In this document: one piece after another, positions 1 to 11,369 of the stretch
Layout: each line of letters starts with the position of its first letter
Numbering within the stretch: position 1 is the first letter of the stretch
From: Enoplosus armatus
Lineage: Eukaryota > Chordata > Actinopteri > Centrarchiformes > Enoplosidae
NCBI RefSeq assembly: GCF_043641665.1
Contig: NC_092196.1
Span: 17,833,692-17,897,691, forward strand
Reading direction: 5' to 3'
DNA length: 64,000 nucleotides
The notes under the pieces: generated by a model
The model's database searches: none
The model's input: only the letters and a program-made list of their open reading frames with translations
What the model was told of the DNA's origin: nothing
Position numbers and translations under genes: made by a program

Positions 1-1280
1 CATAATGTATTTCTTCCTCATAACTTTTTTCTAAATGTTAATGCATAATTAGCTGTTAATACCAACTGATAAAAAGTAGAAATAAATAACTTTCAGACAG
101 GAAAACAACTGATATAACCACTGATTTAACAGTTTTGGCAGGTTGAGTCTTCTGTTTAGCAGCTATAACGAAAATCGAAAATAATTGTTGTCTGCCTGGG
201 TGTGTAATCTCTGTTTCCTCAAAAGTAAACGGCTAGATAAGCAAGTTGTTCAAAGACAACAGATGTCTCCTATCAAAAAAATATATTTTCAGGGCCGTCT
301 CCAAAACTTGACTGACACAGTTATAGAGGGAGAAAACCCCAATCAAACTTTGCCGTGTGAAATCTTCTCTGGTGGGTATAGCAAATTGGCACTGAGTTTA
401 AAAAACGAGAACTCATTTGCATTCAATGATCCAAGCTGAGTGAGTGTGTGTGTGTGTGTTGGGATTGTGAAAGCCTTACTGTTCCACAAATGAAGCCAAT
501 TACAGGAAAGAGAGAGGAAAAGAGCTGTCTGGAATCAGCACCAAAGCCTTGTGCACTCCTGCTGCATCATGCGGTGTAACGTGTGGATTCCAGCGCATGC
601 TAATGACACATTGGTGAGTTACGCCGAGCGCTCTTACGGTGTCGAAGCCGGCAGCCTTGCTGCTGATTGCCTGAAAGTTTTGTTGCCCTTGGCTAAGTTT
701 TTTTTTTTCTACCTTTCTGGCTTTCCAGAAATAATCTTCCTCGGGGTGGAGCAGAGACGAGGAGGTGTGGGAGGATGGAAAGTTTTTCTGTAACTGTTGC
801 TGTAACTCCCACAGTTACCCGACAGTCACAATTACAATTAGCTTTAGAATCATTGATATATTATTCATGTTTTCACTGAATCTGGGCTTTTATTTATCAA
901 AAATGCAGATTGTATTAAAATGAATGCGGCCGATAGTGGCAATTACTTAATCATATCAAGTATGAGATAATCTCTGAATTACTATGCAAGAAGTTGCTCC
1001 CAAATTACAAAAAAATATATTTTCTTGCTTGCCTCTTGGTATCTGAGGGTTTTGGTTTCATTCATTTGCACAAGTTTTAAGGCGGTGAATGTTATTTATT
1101 TGGTAGTAAAGATCTTTATGAGTCCAAATGTTTTGTTTTGAAATGGACCGATAATACATAAGTGCATAAATACATTATTTGATTTATAGTTGAGCATCAT
1201 CATTCATTGATATCACCACAATCTCTTGCTTTAATTATATTCCCCTTAGTAATGGAGTCTTTTTAATTGTATTTGTGATA

Positions 1281-1303
1281 CACACACACACACACACACA
1301 CAC
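1281..1303. repeat. (CA)11 microsatellite
   Basis: Uninterrupted 23-bp CA run. Confidence 0.97.
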
Positions 1304-2695
1304 CAAGAGTTACATCCAGGTAACTTATAACATTATTTCGCCTCGTCTCATTAGTGAAGAGGAGACTACCGCTGTGCGCTCGCTGTGTTTACGTTCCATG
1401 ATTCACGCAGAGAAGGGATCGAGGTGAGTGCTGAGAGTGTTTCTTCAACTTCCTTAATGTTTTCACCCTAACAATCTCCACCCGGCTTCAGGAACTTGTA
1501 GGAGAAAACACAGTCTGCCCAATCACAGTTCTTGCAGTGCCCATGCACTCTGTAGGCCTGATGTGCGGTTACATGTTTGAGGAGGAGCACGTCAGCTGCG
1601 GTGTAAGCCTCGTCCAAAATGTGCACACGCTCCGTCTCGCCTCATAAAACAGTTTACATTGAATTAGTGTGACGTGCCACGTGAAGCACAGACCCTAGAT
1701 CTGTAATACAGTCCTTGTTACTCGGGACATGACGACAGTTTTCCTGGGGACTATTTCTTCGGTAGAAAACTCTTCACAGCAAAGTGTTTGTTGTTGTGTG
1801 AATGTTTTAACATGTCGTTTTTAAAATGCATTGTCGTGTTTGTGATCCTCAACACGATAATCAAAAGCAGGATGAGAAAACATCTCTTCATGATCCAGCT
1901 GCTTTAGAAGGCTAAAAGTTTGACTTCTGAGCATTTTCCAAGGAATTTAATTTAGATAAAATCACAAAGAAACCGCCTCATCTGACTTTCATGAGTCTCT
2001 CGCTCGAGTCTCGGCTACGGCAAAAGATAAAATATTACTCTGAGGCATTAGGGTAGTTTCATAAAAAGTCAAAACAAAGAAAATGTGATCAGTATCTTAA
2101 AACAGCTGGACGAGCCAACGTTTAATAAAACTGACAGAGTTAATATAAAATCTTGAGCTTGAAGGGATGCATAAAGGCTGCCAAAAACCTCTTACCTGGC
2201 TGTATAATTCTGCTCAATGCAGGAAATATGACCCATTATCTATCTGCCTATCCATCCATTAAATTGAACCCTAACACTGCAGTCCCCGTCCGCTCTGATA
2301 GTGCTTACACACTTGATGAGTCCTTCACACACGAGGGGAAATATTGAGATGAATCCTTTTCTCTTGATAAATCAAAAGGTTAAGTAGTGACACATTCACC
2401 TTCCACCATATATAGAATACATTCAAAGTGCTGCAGCCTAATTAGCAGATCTGCCTACAGAGTGTACATGAGTTATTCCTTGACTCTGCAATCTCCTTTT
2501 TAAATGAGGTCCAATGATGGACAGAGAGGACGTGCAGTATGACGGAGGCCATCACCCGCTCCTGATGTAGATTTTCCCCCCACCATTCATGATGATGAAC
2601 TGTAGCTGCTCTTCAGTTGAGCCGTCTCAAGCTTAAAATTCTCTCCGGTGTTGCTCATCTTTAAAGCACGTTTAGCATTAAAGCTCTGTATCAAC

Positions 2696-2712
2696 GGGGG
2701 GGGGGGGGGGGG
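2696..2712. repeat. Poly-G run (17)
   Basis: Seventeen G on the plus strand, poly-C in the transcript, 85 nt downstream of the donor of exon 2798-2854. Confidence 0.97.
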
Positions 2713-2797
2713 AGCTAATCCTAATCCTTGCAGAGGCAAATAATGATATGTAAACCAGAAAATACAGCATGCGTGTTGTGTGTATATGCAGACTTAC

Positions 2798-2854
2798 CAA
2801 GAGCAGGCTCAGCGCAGTCTTTGTACTGCTCGGGCGTGCAGTAAGAAGCATCAC
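2798..2854 (-). CDS. asic2: ASIC2 small internal exon, thumb helix segment (fifth coding exon)
   Basis: 57 bp, phase 1 to 1; acceptor TTGTTCCTAG, donor GTAAGT. After completing the split Gly codon it reads DASYCTPEQYKDCAEPAL and one base (G) of the next codon. CTPEQYK(D/E)CA is an ASIC1/2 signature. The Glu in CAEP sits at the position of the acidic-pocket Asp346 of ASIC1 and is the residue I recall for ASIC2. The length and phase match the preceding exon exactly, and skipping it alone would keep the frame (57 = 19 x 3). The next exon, expected to encode the remaining thumb and the NLTRY-type motif, was searched for in 1-2790 on the minus strand and is not there, so the following intron runs off the left edge. 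Confidence 0.92.
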
Positions 2855-3122
2855 CTAGGAACAATATTTCAGTCGATGTTAAAACACTGACTTCTTGGAA
2901 GCCTCTTCAAGTATAAACAGTTGGGTGAATTAAAACACACTATGTGAGTGTGCCAAACACATAATCCCAGGGCGTTTTTAAATGCCTATTCCATTTATTG
3001 ACTTGCCATATCAATATGAGGCCTCTCAATGCAGTTTAATCTCACAGAAAATACTGCAGCCTTGCTCAAAACTGTTGATGAACACACGGCCAATGCAACA
3101 GCAAACGGGTGACGGTGCTTAC
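2855..3122 (-). other. Short intron (268 bp) between ASIC2 exons
   Basis: It starts GTAAGC and ends TTGTTCCTAG on the minus strand, joining CCT G to GT GAT so that Pro-Gly-Asp reads through. It is the only compact intron in the window; the others are over 4 kb. No repeat or secondary feature is visible in it. Confidence 0.92.
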
Positions 3123-3273
3123 CAGGCATGTGCACCATCCTGCAGTTGCAATTCTCCACAATGTAGCGGGTTTCACAGTCAATCCTGCAGGCAGTTACAC
3201 TGTAGGCCTGGAAGAAGCCCGACTCCAGAGCTTTCCACTCGCACTCTCCCCACGGGGGAGGCAGGTAGGTCAG
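3123..3273 (-). CDS. asic2: ASIC2 internal exon, wrist loop and start of Cys-rich thumb (fourth coding exon)
   Basis: 151 bp, phase 0 to 1; acceptor CACCTGTAG, donor GTAAGC. It reads [11 protein letters not shown], then [15 protein letters not shown], then [19 protein letters not shown] and MVHMP plus one base. The Trp in PPPWG corresponds to Trp287/288 of ASIC1, which couples the thumb to TM1 in known structures. Five cysteines (WGEC, TAC, IDC, NCNC) belong to the thumb disulfide ladder. The eight residues EWKALESG between the first Cys and FF differ from mammalian ASIC2 as I recall it, but the length matches ASIC2 and is two shorter than ASIC1. A 60-bp minisatellite lies 121 nt upstream of the acceptor, and a short 268-bp intron follows. 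Confidence 0.95.
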
Positions 3274-3394
3274 CTACAGGTGAGAAAGAAAGCGTGGGGT
3301 TAGTCAGGAGATAGTTTCTCTCACAGGGTTTCTGTAGTGTGCACTGAATTTAATTTTAGACCTCATAGAATGTAATTCAACACCTTTTTCAAGG

Positions 3395-3562
3395 TCATAC
3401 CTGTCAGTTATTTATCAAATACATGAATTTATTGACATTTTTAGATCACACTCATCATACCTGTCAGTTATTTATCAAATACATGAATTTATTGACATTT
3501 TTAGATCACATTCATCATACCTGTCAGTTATTTATCAAATACATGAACATTTTTAGACCACA
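3395..3562. repeat. 60-bp minisatellite, about 2.7 copies
   Basis: The unit starting TCATACCTGTCAGTTATTTA repeats with an exact 60-bp period at 3395, 3455 and 3515. Copies one and two differ by a single base (CTCA/TTCA), and the third is partial with an 8-bp deletion. It lies 121 nt upstream of the acceptor of exon 3123-3273. Confidence 0.95.
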
Positions 3563-6500
3563 TTTTTTCAGTACTTCCCAGCTTTACAGTATATAACAAT
3601 AATCCTAGTAATAATTAATAATTAACGTGATCCGGACCCACATAATCACTGTATTAAGTCCAAGATGTGGACAGATCCTGACAGCAGCTCTCCCAAAACC
3701 CATTCCTTAGTCCTTGAAACGCAGCCAGCACAGAGAAGCAGAAGAGCCTAACAACAAACCAGCCGGTGCGGAAAACAATTCAACAGATAGCCAGACTCTG
3801 TCGGAGAAATCCCACCACACCCGGCGATGGGAGCACAAAAACTCCAAATGTTCTCCTCCTGCTCCTGTGGCTCTGAAGACTGGGACAGCAGATGACGAAC
3901 GAGGGACGCCGGGCGGAGCAGCGTGGAGGCCCATCTGCTCCACAACACAGGCGGCGTGCTCTCGCCGTGCACTCGGTATCCATCACCCACCACCCTCTGT
4001 CCCCCAGCTCCCTTCATTGTCAACTCGATGCATCCCGAGGGAGGCCGCTTCCTCTGCCAAAAGAGCACTTTTTTTTTTTGGATGAGGCAAAACACAACAT
4101 CCTGCCAGGTGAAATTTGGCCACAGTTTGCTCGCTAGTACTGACAGGATTTGAAACCCTGCCCCTCCTATCAGGCGATGTTGCGTCTCTGCTTCTGGGGA
4201 GTTTGATGCTTTAGTTCTGCAGATACAGTCACTTCGCCAACGCTTAGGACGATAAATTCAAACACAATCCAAACAGCAATCTAGCACGCTGAACGTTTCA
4301 ACCTCCCCAAGCCTCTGGCCATTTCTGGGCATGGCAGTCGCGTCTCCTGTGATTATTAAACATGCCCTCCCGATGCCAGCAGCAAGCACCAGCAATGAAC
4401 ACCGACATCTAGACGCCATTAATTTTATTAAGGGGCTTAAGAAAGGTGCTTCTCAGCAATCCTTAACCTTTAAAATCACCTTCACACCTCAGCTAATCTA
4501 CACTTCTGGCCTCATTAGAGTCAGCTGTGGCTGATTCCAGATCTGATTATTTCTCTGTAATCAGATAATCCAAGGTGCTCAATATCACTTTTCACTGTGT
4601 TGAGACCCGCTGACCTGATTATGGTCTGTCTAATAAGAGCTGAGGCCTGTGCCCCACTCGGTGTGTTATTAATCAATGTTCCATCCCCTGTTACACCGGA
4701 GCAATACTTTAATTAGGCTTCACAATTTGGTCAGCGAGGGACATTGTTAAAAAAGTTGGATTTGAGAACAGGGTGGTTTTTAATGAGGTCATTGTATTAG
4801 CACCGGTTGGGTGAGATGAAAAGGAAACTGTAGAGTGCTGGTTTGAGATGGGCCTCAACATCAAATCAGTGCACAGAAGCAAGTCACACATTTCCAAAAA
4901 GTGCCCTCTGCTGTGTTTTTTTTCCTCTCTTTTGGCAGCACAGTGATAAACTGAAATACAAAGACCTCGAGCTTGAATCAAGAGGCAGCAAAGGAATAAT
5001 GATATAATGGAGACTTTTTTTTTTTATTCCTTTGGAAGAATGACTTTCTCAACCAAGGGACCACCATGCCCTTTCAGCTCCAGTCAAAAGCCCATCTCGA
5101 TGTCTGGAGAGCTCAAATTTAAAATTGCCTGCCTGCATGTGACTCATCCAGCCCTTATTATATGCTGTGTACTTTGTGCCTTTTGCTGAGTTGATTGAGC
5201 GGCTTTGATCTAGGCCCAATATTATTTGCCAAAATTAGTTCATTTAAACCCTTTGTCAAAGTCATTTTCACAGGCAGACTGATTGGTATCCATTATAAAG
5301 ATCCACTAATCACCAGGTTTTTTTTTTTAACACGCTCCACAAGGCCTCATCCCAAATCTTCGCCCCAGATACTCCACTCAATTATCATTATCGGGATTGT
5401 TTTTGGACGTATTTGAAAGTGCGTCTTTTCCACAGAAGAAGAAGTCTTGAAGAGACAGGTGGGAGCTTCTCACAGCAGGAGGGTTTTTTCCCAGACTTCG
5501 GATACAAAGTGCAGCTCTGCATTAATTAGCTGGAGCTAAATTTGCTGTGTGTCCCACTGTGCGGGCTTGTGGAGAGGGGCAGTGTTTTCGCAGCAGGCAG
5601 GCAGAGGAGGGCCTGTCTTCGCCCTGCCAGTCACAGAAGTGGGCTGACAGATGAGCAGAGACAGAGACCCTGGAGGCTCATTACCCAGGAGGCCTAACCA
5701 TCTCTGGATAGATCTCCTCTTCCCCTTCCTGCCTACCGCTGAGGAGACTCTGTATCGCAGCACCACGCTGAGCTGTGATGTAGAGAGGCGAGGCTACAGA
5801 GAAAAGTTCCTAAAATTCAAACTGCTTTTTTTATCATCATATCATTTCTTCTCTCGTTCAGCACATTTATACATTTATTTATTGCACTTGAGAAACCAGG
5901 TTACATAGAGAAACCAGTACACTATAAAGATATATTCACTAGAAATCCCTAATCTGTGACCCACTTATTATCTATATTATTTTAACTATATTAGTGATAC
6001 TGAATTTGTGGAAACCAACTTATAGCCTTTTTAAAATTTCTGAACTTCTGAGGGAATTATTTTACATTCAAATCCTCGTCCTTTCATCCTCCCGCCCTGC
6101 TGTCACATCATCACTTTCCCTTTCTGAAGCATAGTCTTTGTCATGCACATGCATACCCATGAAAAGTCAATTAGAAACTCAGTGATGGGTTCACAAGGCC
6201 AAGAAATCGGCTTTCTGCAGGAGGAATCTCGCTGGGGAAATCAGGTGTCTCTACTCCCGGTTACAGAAAACAGTTTTTTCCTTCACATGATGTTTAAGAA
6301 ATCAGATTACTGGCAGCTGTTTTCAATGAAAAAGCACTGAAAACCCACTGCACGCTACCTGCCCAGCACTTAAGAGCAGACACGCAAAGTTAGCGACTAG
6401 CTGGTGAACAAAGCGGAGCGTGTAGCGTCTAAAGAGCCAGATATTTCGTGGAATATTGGAATCGTGACTCCAAATGTATTCAAATGTTGCTCCGTATCTG

Positions 6501-7219
6501 CTGGATGAGTGAATAGGCAACAAATTTTAATATGTTAGTGTGGTCAAAAAATCTGCAATTGCAGGTTTAAGTGGGCGTAAACACTCGGTGACAGACGGCA
6601 GTTGCCCAAAGAAAAGAACATTCATTGACATGCCGGAGACAGAGCCCATCTTTCTAAAATGAGAGGGCAATGAGTTTATCTTGACAGAAATCTGTCTGCT
6701 CAGCCCCCCACTGTTGAGCCAGGCAGTATATTTTCAAAAGCTTAACTTGGAGCAGAAAAAGAGAAACAGACAGAAATAAAACTAAAGAAAAGGAGACATA
6801 AACGCAGAGAATGAGAGACAGGAGTAATAACCTAAGATGGATTCCTCACCGACGCGGCTGAGAGGAGTCACAGTATAAAGACATTCAGATCAACTCAAGC
6901 CAACGGGATGGAAAAGAGAGGATGTGAAAAACAACCGTGTGAAGTGGGAGCCTCTGGTGACAGAGAAAAGGCTATTTACATCAAACGCCTTCACATGCAT
7001 AGATCTGCAAGACCTGCAGTCTTTAATATTGGCCTTGTGTGATGGAACAAAGCTTCAGTATGATTGAGTGAGGCTGAGTTCCCGTGAAGCACCTCTCGCC
7101 CAGCAAGGTCAAAGCCACTGACAGAGCGGGGAGTTATCGTTTGTCAGTCAACAATCACCACGAGACCACAGAGGCCAATTGAGGGTCCAAAGGAGACTGG
7201 GACACACATGCAGCCACAA

Positions 7220-7222
<3 letters not shown>

Positions 7223-7252
<30 letters not shown>
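7223..7252. repeat. (CA)15 microsatellite
   Basis: 30-bp CA run, UG in the asic2 transcript, 187 nt downstream of the donor of exon 7440-7567. Confidence 0.97.
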
Positions 7253-7254
<2 letters not shown>

Positions 7255-7439
7255 CCTGCACACAATGTCACATTGCCTGTTATGGCAAGCTATTTATCAG
7301 AGAGGTTTTTTTAATTTTTTTTTATTATCTCTGAGCGATAAGCTGAACATGCGGATTAGAAGTGAAAAACAGCACAAGGAAGAGGAATGATAAAAAAAAA
7401 GCTATTAACTGCGTATCAGTGGAAGTCAGGGACACCTAC

Positions 7440-7567
7440 CCTCTGCTCCTGTGTGGCTACAAACGTCTGGAAGCCGGGGGCCACGCCGAAGCCCAGCTCG
7501 TGGACGAACGGGGGCTCCGCCTGGCTGTGGATCTGCACCCGCACACCCGCCTCGAAGGCTGTATCCT
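7440..7567 (-). CDS. asic2: ASIC2 internal exon, beta-ball/palm segment (third coding exon)
   Basis: 128 bp. It begins with the last two bases of a Glu codon split with the previous exon (G|AG) and ends in phase 0 after QEQR. The acceptor is CGTTCCAG and the donor GTAGGT. It reads (E)[15 protein letters not shown], then [17 protein letters not shown], then [24 protein letters not shown] is a strong ASIC signature. The joined WGDTEDT at the junction keeps the acidic run that in ASIC1 includes Glu235, Asp237 and Glu238, with Asp/Glu exchanged at each position. ATQEQR (not ACQEQR) favours ASIC2. Both flanking introns carry (CA)n on the plus strand, that is UG repeats in the transcript, 187 nt downstream and 248 nt upstream. 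The exon length is not a multiple of three. Confidence 0.94.
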
Positions 7568-7814
7568 CTGGAACGGAAAACAGGTGAGAGAGACCCAGTT
7601 AGCAGATTCATTCAATAAACAAACAGAAATGTGCAAAAAAGGAAAATCTATTTGGTGCTTTCGACTCAAAGCCACGGGTTTTTAAGATTGTCTTCATTAT
7701 AACACACTCTCTCAGAGACCTGTCGTCCCATTTGTCTTGACATCAAACACAGGTAGTGAATAAGGCTCGGCGCTGACTCCATAGATGAAAGGACCTTTAT
7801 CAGAGCGCTCGTAT

Positions 7815-7815
<1 letters not shown>

Positions 7816-7895
<80 letters not shown>
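7816..7895. repeat. (CA)40 microsatellite
   Basis: An uninterrupted 80-bp CA run on the plus strand, (UG)40 in the asic2 transcript, 248 nt upstream of the acceptor of exon 7440-7567. It creates the artefactual poly-His/Thr and poly-Cys/Val frames nearby. Confidence 0.98.
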
Positions 7896-7897
<2 letters not shown>

Positions 7898-8246
7898 ACA
7901 CAGCCATAACATTTACGGGGAAAGAGAGAGCAGCCTTTGTAGAAATCAATAAAGTTCTCTCTCCATGTCGTGGAGAGGTGTGCTCCCCGACATTCAATCA
8001 AGGCTCACCCCCGGGCCAGCCCATCAGCCGGACACCTCGAGGCGCTCCGCAACCAAGACGTCGGAGCCCTGCAGCACAGCCAGCCTCACAAATTGAACGA
8101 CGACGCACACGCAGAGAGGTATCACCCTACTACGATACACCCATCAATCAAACATCTGCAGTGACTGATATGACGACAGCTCTCGGATGCGTTCACACTA
8201 AGGAATAGATCAGACGTGCTGTGTGTGTTTGAGAGAGCGTAGTAAA

Positions 8247-8278
8247 GTGTGTGTGTTTGTGTGTGTGTGTGTGTGTGT
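8247..8278. repeat. (GT)n microsatellite, interrupted
   Basis: 32-bp GT run with one TTT interruption. Confidence 0.95.
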
Positions 8279-8689
8279 CAGACAGTATGAGAGAGACAGT
8301 GGCTGTTTGCGAGAGATAATCAGGGTCTGTTTTTGTGGGTGTATCAGGAATAGAGAAGAAGTGAGTGCAGGAATGTGGACGCTGTGTTTGAGCTGAATGT
8401 GTGTGTGGGGGGGAGATAAATCATTTTTGTGTCCTATCCTCTGCAGTTCTGTCCTGTAAAATATAGCATCATGTCCTCTGTAATGAAGGTCTTGTATTTG
8501 TATGTGGCTGACACCTGTTATGTCCTTTATGTCTCACCTTACAGCGTCCAGCTCTGTCCTTTTTAATGTGTTTGCTGTCGCTTTAAGAAGCTATTAGCTT
8601 TCAGAGTATTTAGCACAAACAAAGCTTTGAATTGGCATCATGTGCCGTACACACAGGAAAAGGAGACTACAGCACATCATTTTTCCAAG

Positions 8690-8837
8690 GCAGTGAGTAA
8701 AAGTACGTAGATGTCTGAATATTTCAGCAGCTCTACACCAGATTCTGGACCCCGGCTGAAGGATTTGCCACTGATGTTGGGTGATGAGGCCTGGCTTGCA
8801 CCCCCTAGGTGTCCACATACTTTTGGTCATACAGTGT
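8690..8837 (-). mobile_element. Tc1-type MITE remnant
   Basis: The right end GGTGTCCACATACTTTTGGT with CATACAGTG matches the common fish Tc1 terminal repeat. A degraded partner, CAGTGAGTAAAAGTACGTAG, is seen at 8691. Between them, ACTGATGTTGGGTGATGAGG is the reverse strand of the transposase segment preceding the element's 3' end. The element is internally deleted; the boundaries rest on the two repeat copies. Confidence 0.65.
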
Positions 8838-10380
8838 TATTTAGTGTAGTTATCTGTTTTCAGGCTAAATTTAGGTCATAAACCAGCATAAACCTGTGAC
8901 TTTGGTTCCTAAGTAGTCTAAACAAAGATGAACTACACAAAACCGGGTTCACACTTCATGATTGAACTGGTCCTTTTTCTTGACGGACCAAACTGTTGAC
9001 ACCAATCTGAAGGGACACTATAGTTTAAATATCTTTGTATGCAGCCGCATTACATTTTCCTTAATCAGAACTAAGGGTCTCGACCAAACCATGAAAAACT
9101 GCCCTCGTCCAAAAGTGCATAAAAGTATGTGGATTTGCCATTTGGTCACAAGTTGTCATATATTTTAGTTGCTAGTGTTAATGTGGCATGTAAAAGGAAA
9201 ACACATGATGTCCAGCTATATGTCTTGATAATAGCTGTTGGACTAATGCTCCATTAGCAGCCATAGCACAGCTACATCTTAAATAATTAGCGACCGTTGT
9301 CCAAAAACCATCCAAAACACATAAAAGAGCCATACTGTTGCACTGGGTGACATATTCCTTCATTAGAGCAAACACTAAACAGCATAAAGAAGGAACTGCA
9401 ACCCTGCGCCTGCACAGTGACGGCCACACAACATGGAAATACAGACACCAACTACATTGGCTGTTCATTGTGATAAAGGAATATGTGGCGCAGTGTGGCT
9501 CTTTACCGTGTTTTTAATGGCATTTGTACGACAATGAAGTTCTACAGCAAAGACGTATAAGCTGCTAACTTATAGCATATATTCATTGTTGTGTTTGCTT
9601 TTGCTCTTGTCAAGGACTGTGTTGATAATAATAACACGATGCAATAACATCAAATGTATAAAGGTGATAATTGGCCATTTTCTGTAGTAACGTGGTTGCT
9701 TAGCAGCAGGAATGTGATCAGTGTTTCAACTGACCCTTCCCTGTGTTTATCTATTCAGCTGTCATGTGTGTCAACAACACAAACATCCACTTGCTAATAT
9801 ATTGGATGGATATACGCTGATCTTTTTAAAGTGAATACTAGTGAATGTTAGAAATGCTGAGAACAGACTGAACACGACATTTTATCAGCTATTTTTACTT
9901 TCGTCAATACAGGTGACGTTCAAGATGAACAAACAGCCACGATGAGATATACGTATTTTGAAAATGTCATGAGGAGGAGGCATCTAAAGACCTGAGAGAC
10001 AACTAGAGACCTGCTCGGTGTTGTCTGTCTATTTTTGGTCTCTTCAGGTCGACCACATTTGGGATTGGGTCGCATAATCCTGGGGTCTATTTCAGACTGG
10101 TTCTAACTGCCCTCAGATCTATGACTTCATTCTTCAGTCTGTTTTGAATCAGGTCCAAAACCTTGGACCCATGAAGCCCTTTGGTCCGAACACATGAGGC
10201 ATTTAAAAGAAATAAGACTGAAATTCACACTGGGACTGGGATCAGTGAGAACACTGAAGTAACGGATCATTCTATGGATAAATCTTGTGTAGTTGTAAAA
10301 GACAATGATCTCTTGCTGAGAGTGAAAATGAGATATTTGTATTTGCACAATGCAGCTGTCTGTCTGAAGAAACAATGAGA

Positions 10381-10382
<2 letters not shown>

Positions 10383-10413
<31 letters not shown>
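10383..10413. repeat. (GT)15 microsatellite
   Basis: 31-bp uninterrupted GT run. Confidence 0.97.
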
Positions 10414-10415
<2 letters not shown>

Positions 10416-11348
10416 ATCACAGCAAACAGGGCTCGCAGTGCTTGTTTGTGCTACGGTCGGTTCAGCTCTTCATATCAAAAGATGATCAAGAGGATTGTGG
10501 ATAACGATGTTCGTTACATCTGACCACGGCTTCAGCTGATAGCTTTGTAGTTACCATGTATTTCATCACCACGATCACTTTCATTTCACTCCAAATAACT
10601 CAACAAAAGGAAGCGAGGCGGACTAAATTAGGATGCTATCGGCTGCTACAATCGTAACTTAGATCTCGCTGCTTTGTGTGACGGTGAATGAATTCAGGTG
10701 TTCAGGATTTCACCTCCGTTCTCCTTCAGCATTTCAAGCAGGAGAGGGAGAAGGTTGACCACCCAAACTGTGCATGCATCAGTGTTGATGCATGAACCTT
10801 TGAAATAAATAATAATAAATAAATATTTGGACAGTACACAATGAACAGGCTTGTTTACGAAGACCGCTGTGCCTTTCTGCTGTTAGTGAAACGACTATGT
10901 GTCGATGTTTGCAAGCTGAAGCACAATTTCATGTCAAAGTGAACTTAAGCATGTCCTTAATAAGTGTTTATGTAATTACCAACATAATTAAACATCTGAG
11001 CTCTGACTGACTGACCGTATCACACTCATTGACTGATAGTTTTGTTTACTTCTCTCTTTTTAATCTGTATTTTTCATTTTCATTTTTTGTTTAGCCACGC
11101 TAAGACTCCATGACGACAATATCAGTCTGTATCTCACCACAAGGTCCATTTAGTAGCTTTAGGAGCTTTCGAGCATATCACACGATCTCCATCAGCCCAT
11201 GAGTTTCCCAGAAATGTAAAATGTTTTCTGAGCAGGCTTGTGTCACTCGTGATACTCCGGCTGATTAAAGATAAATAATTTCAGGATACTGTTCAAATAT
11301 TAAACAGTTACCTCTAGTCGCTATTTGTCCTCACTGATGTAAGAAACT

Positions 11349-11369
11349 GGGGGGGGGGGGGGGGGGGGG
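11349..11369. repeat. Poly-G run (21)
   Basis: Twenty-one consecutive G, followed 48 bp later by an interrupted CA run (11417-11446). Confidence 0.97.

Larger units (their letters stand above)
1..2797 (-). other. Partial intron downstream of the 57-bp exon
   Basis: No further ASIC exon is readable here. The stretch holds a short TG run near 440-460, a (CA)11 microsatellite at 1281-1303 and a 17-base G run at 2696-2712 (poly-C in the transcript, 85 nt after the donor). The open frames at 185-439, 551-793 and 2153-2347 have no codon pattern, motif or splice context that I recognise and are treated as chance. The rest is unremarkable AT-rich intronic DNA. Confidence 0.75.
3274..7439 (-). other. 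Intron (4,166 bp) between exons 7440-7567 and 3123-3273
   Basis: Bounded by GTAGGT and CACCTGTAG on the minus strand. It contains a 60-bp minisatellite close to the 3' end (3395-3562) and a GC-richer patch around 3880-4060 that leaves several frames open by composition. A TAATTA-rich unique stretch lies at about 4540-4760, and (CA)15 at 7223-7252. No exon or RNA gene was recognised; 4800-7200 is unremarkable unique sequence. Confidence 0.85.

Noticed and set aside
1..2790. Search for the next ASIC2 exon (thumb end, NLTRY-type motif)
   Set aside because: No minus-strand sequence here encodes it; the intron continues beyond the left edge.
3707..4137. Multiple overlapping open frames on both strands (up to 123 codons)
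   Set aside because: Openness in several frames at once reflects GC-richer composition. No family resemblance, no splice sites in register with the ASIC2 exons, and the region is inside an intron defined by well-supported exons.
7666..8208. Several open frames of 65-131 codons around 7.8 kb, rich in His/Thr or Cys/Val
   Set aside because: They are translations of the (CA)40 microsatellite. The same applies at 10127-10420, 16251-16532, 26718-26964, 30471-30846 and 54801-55108.
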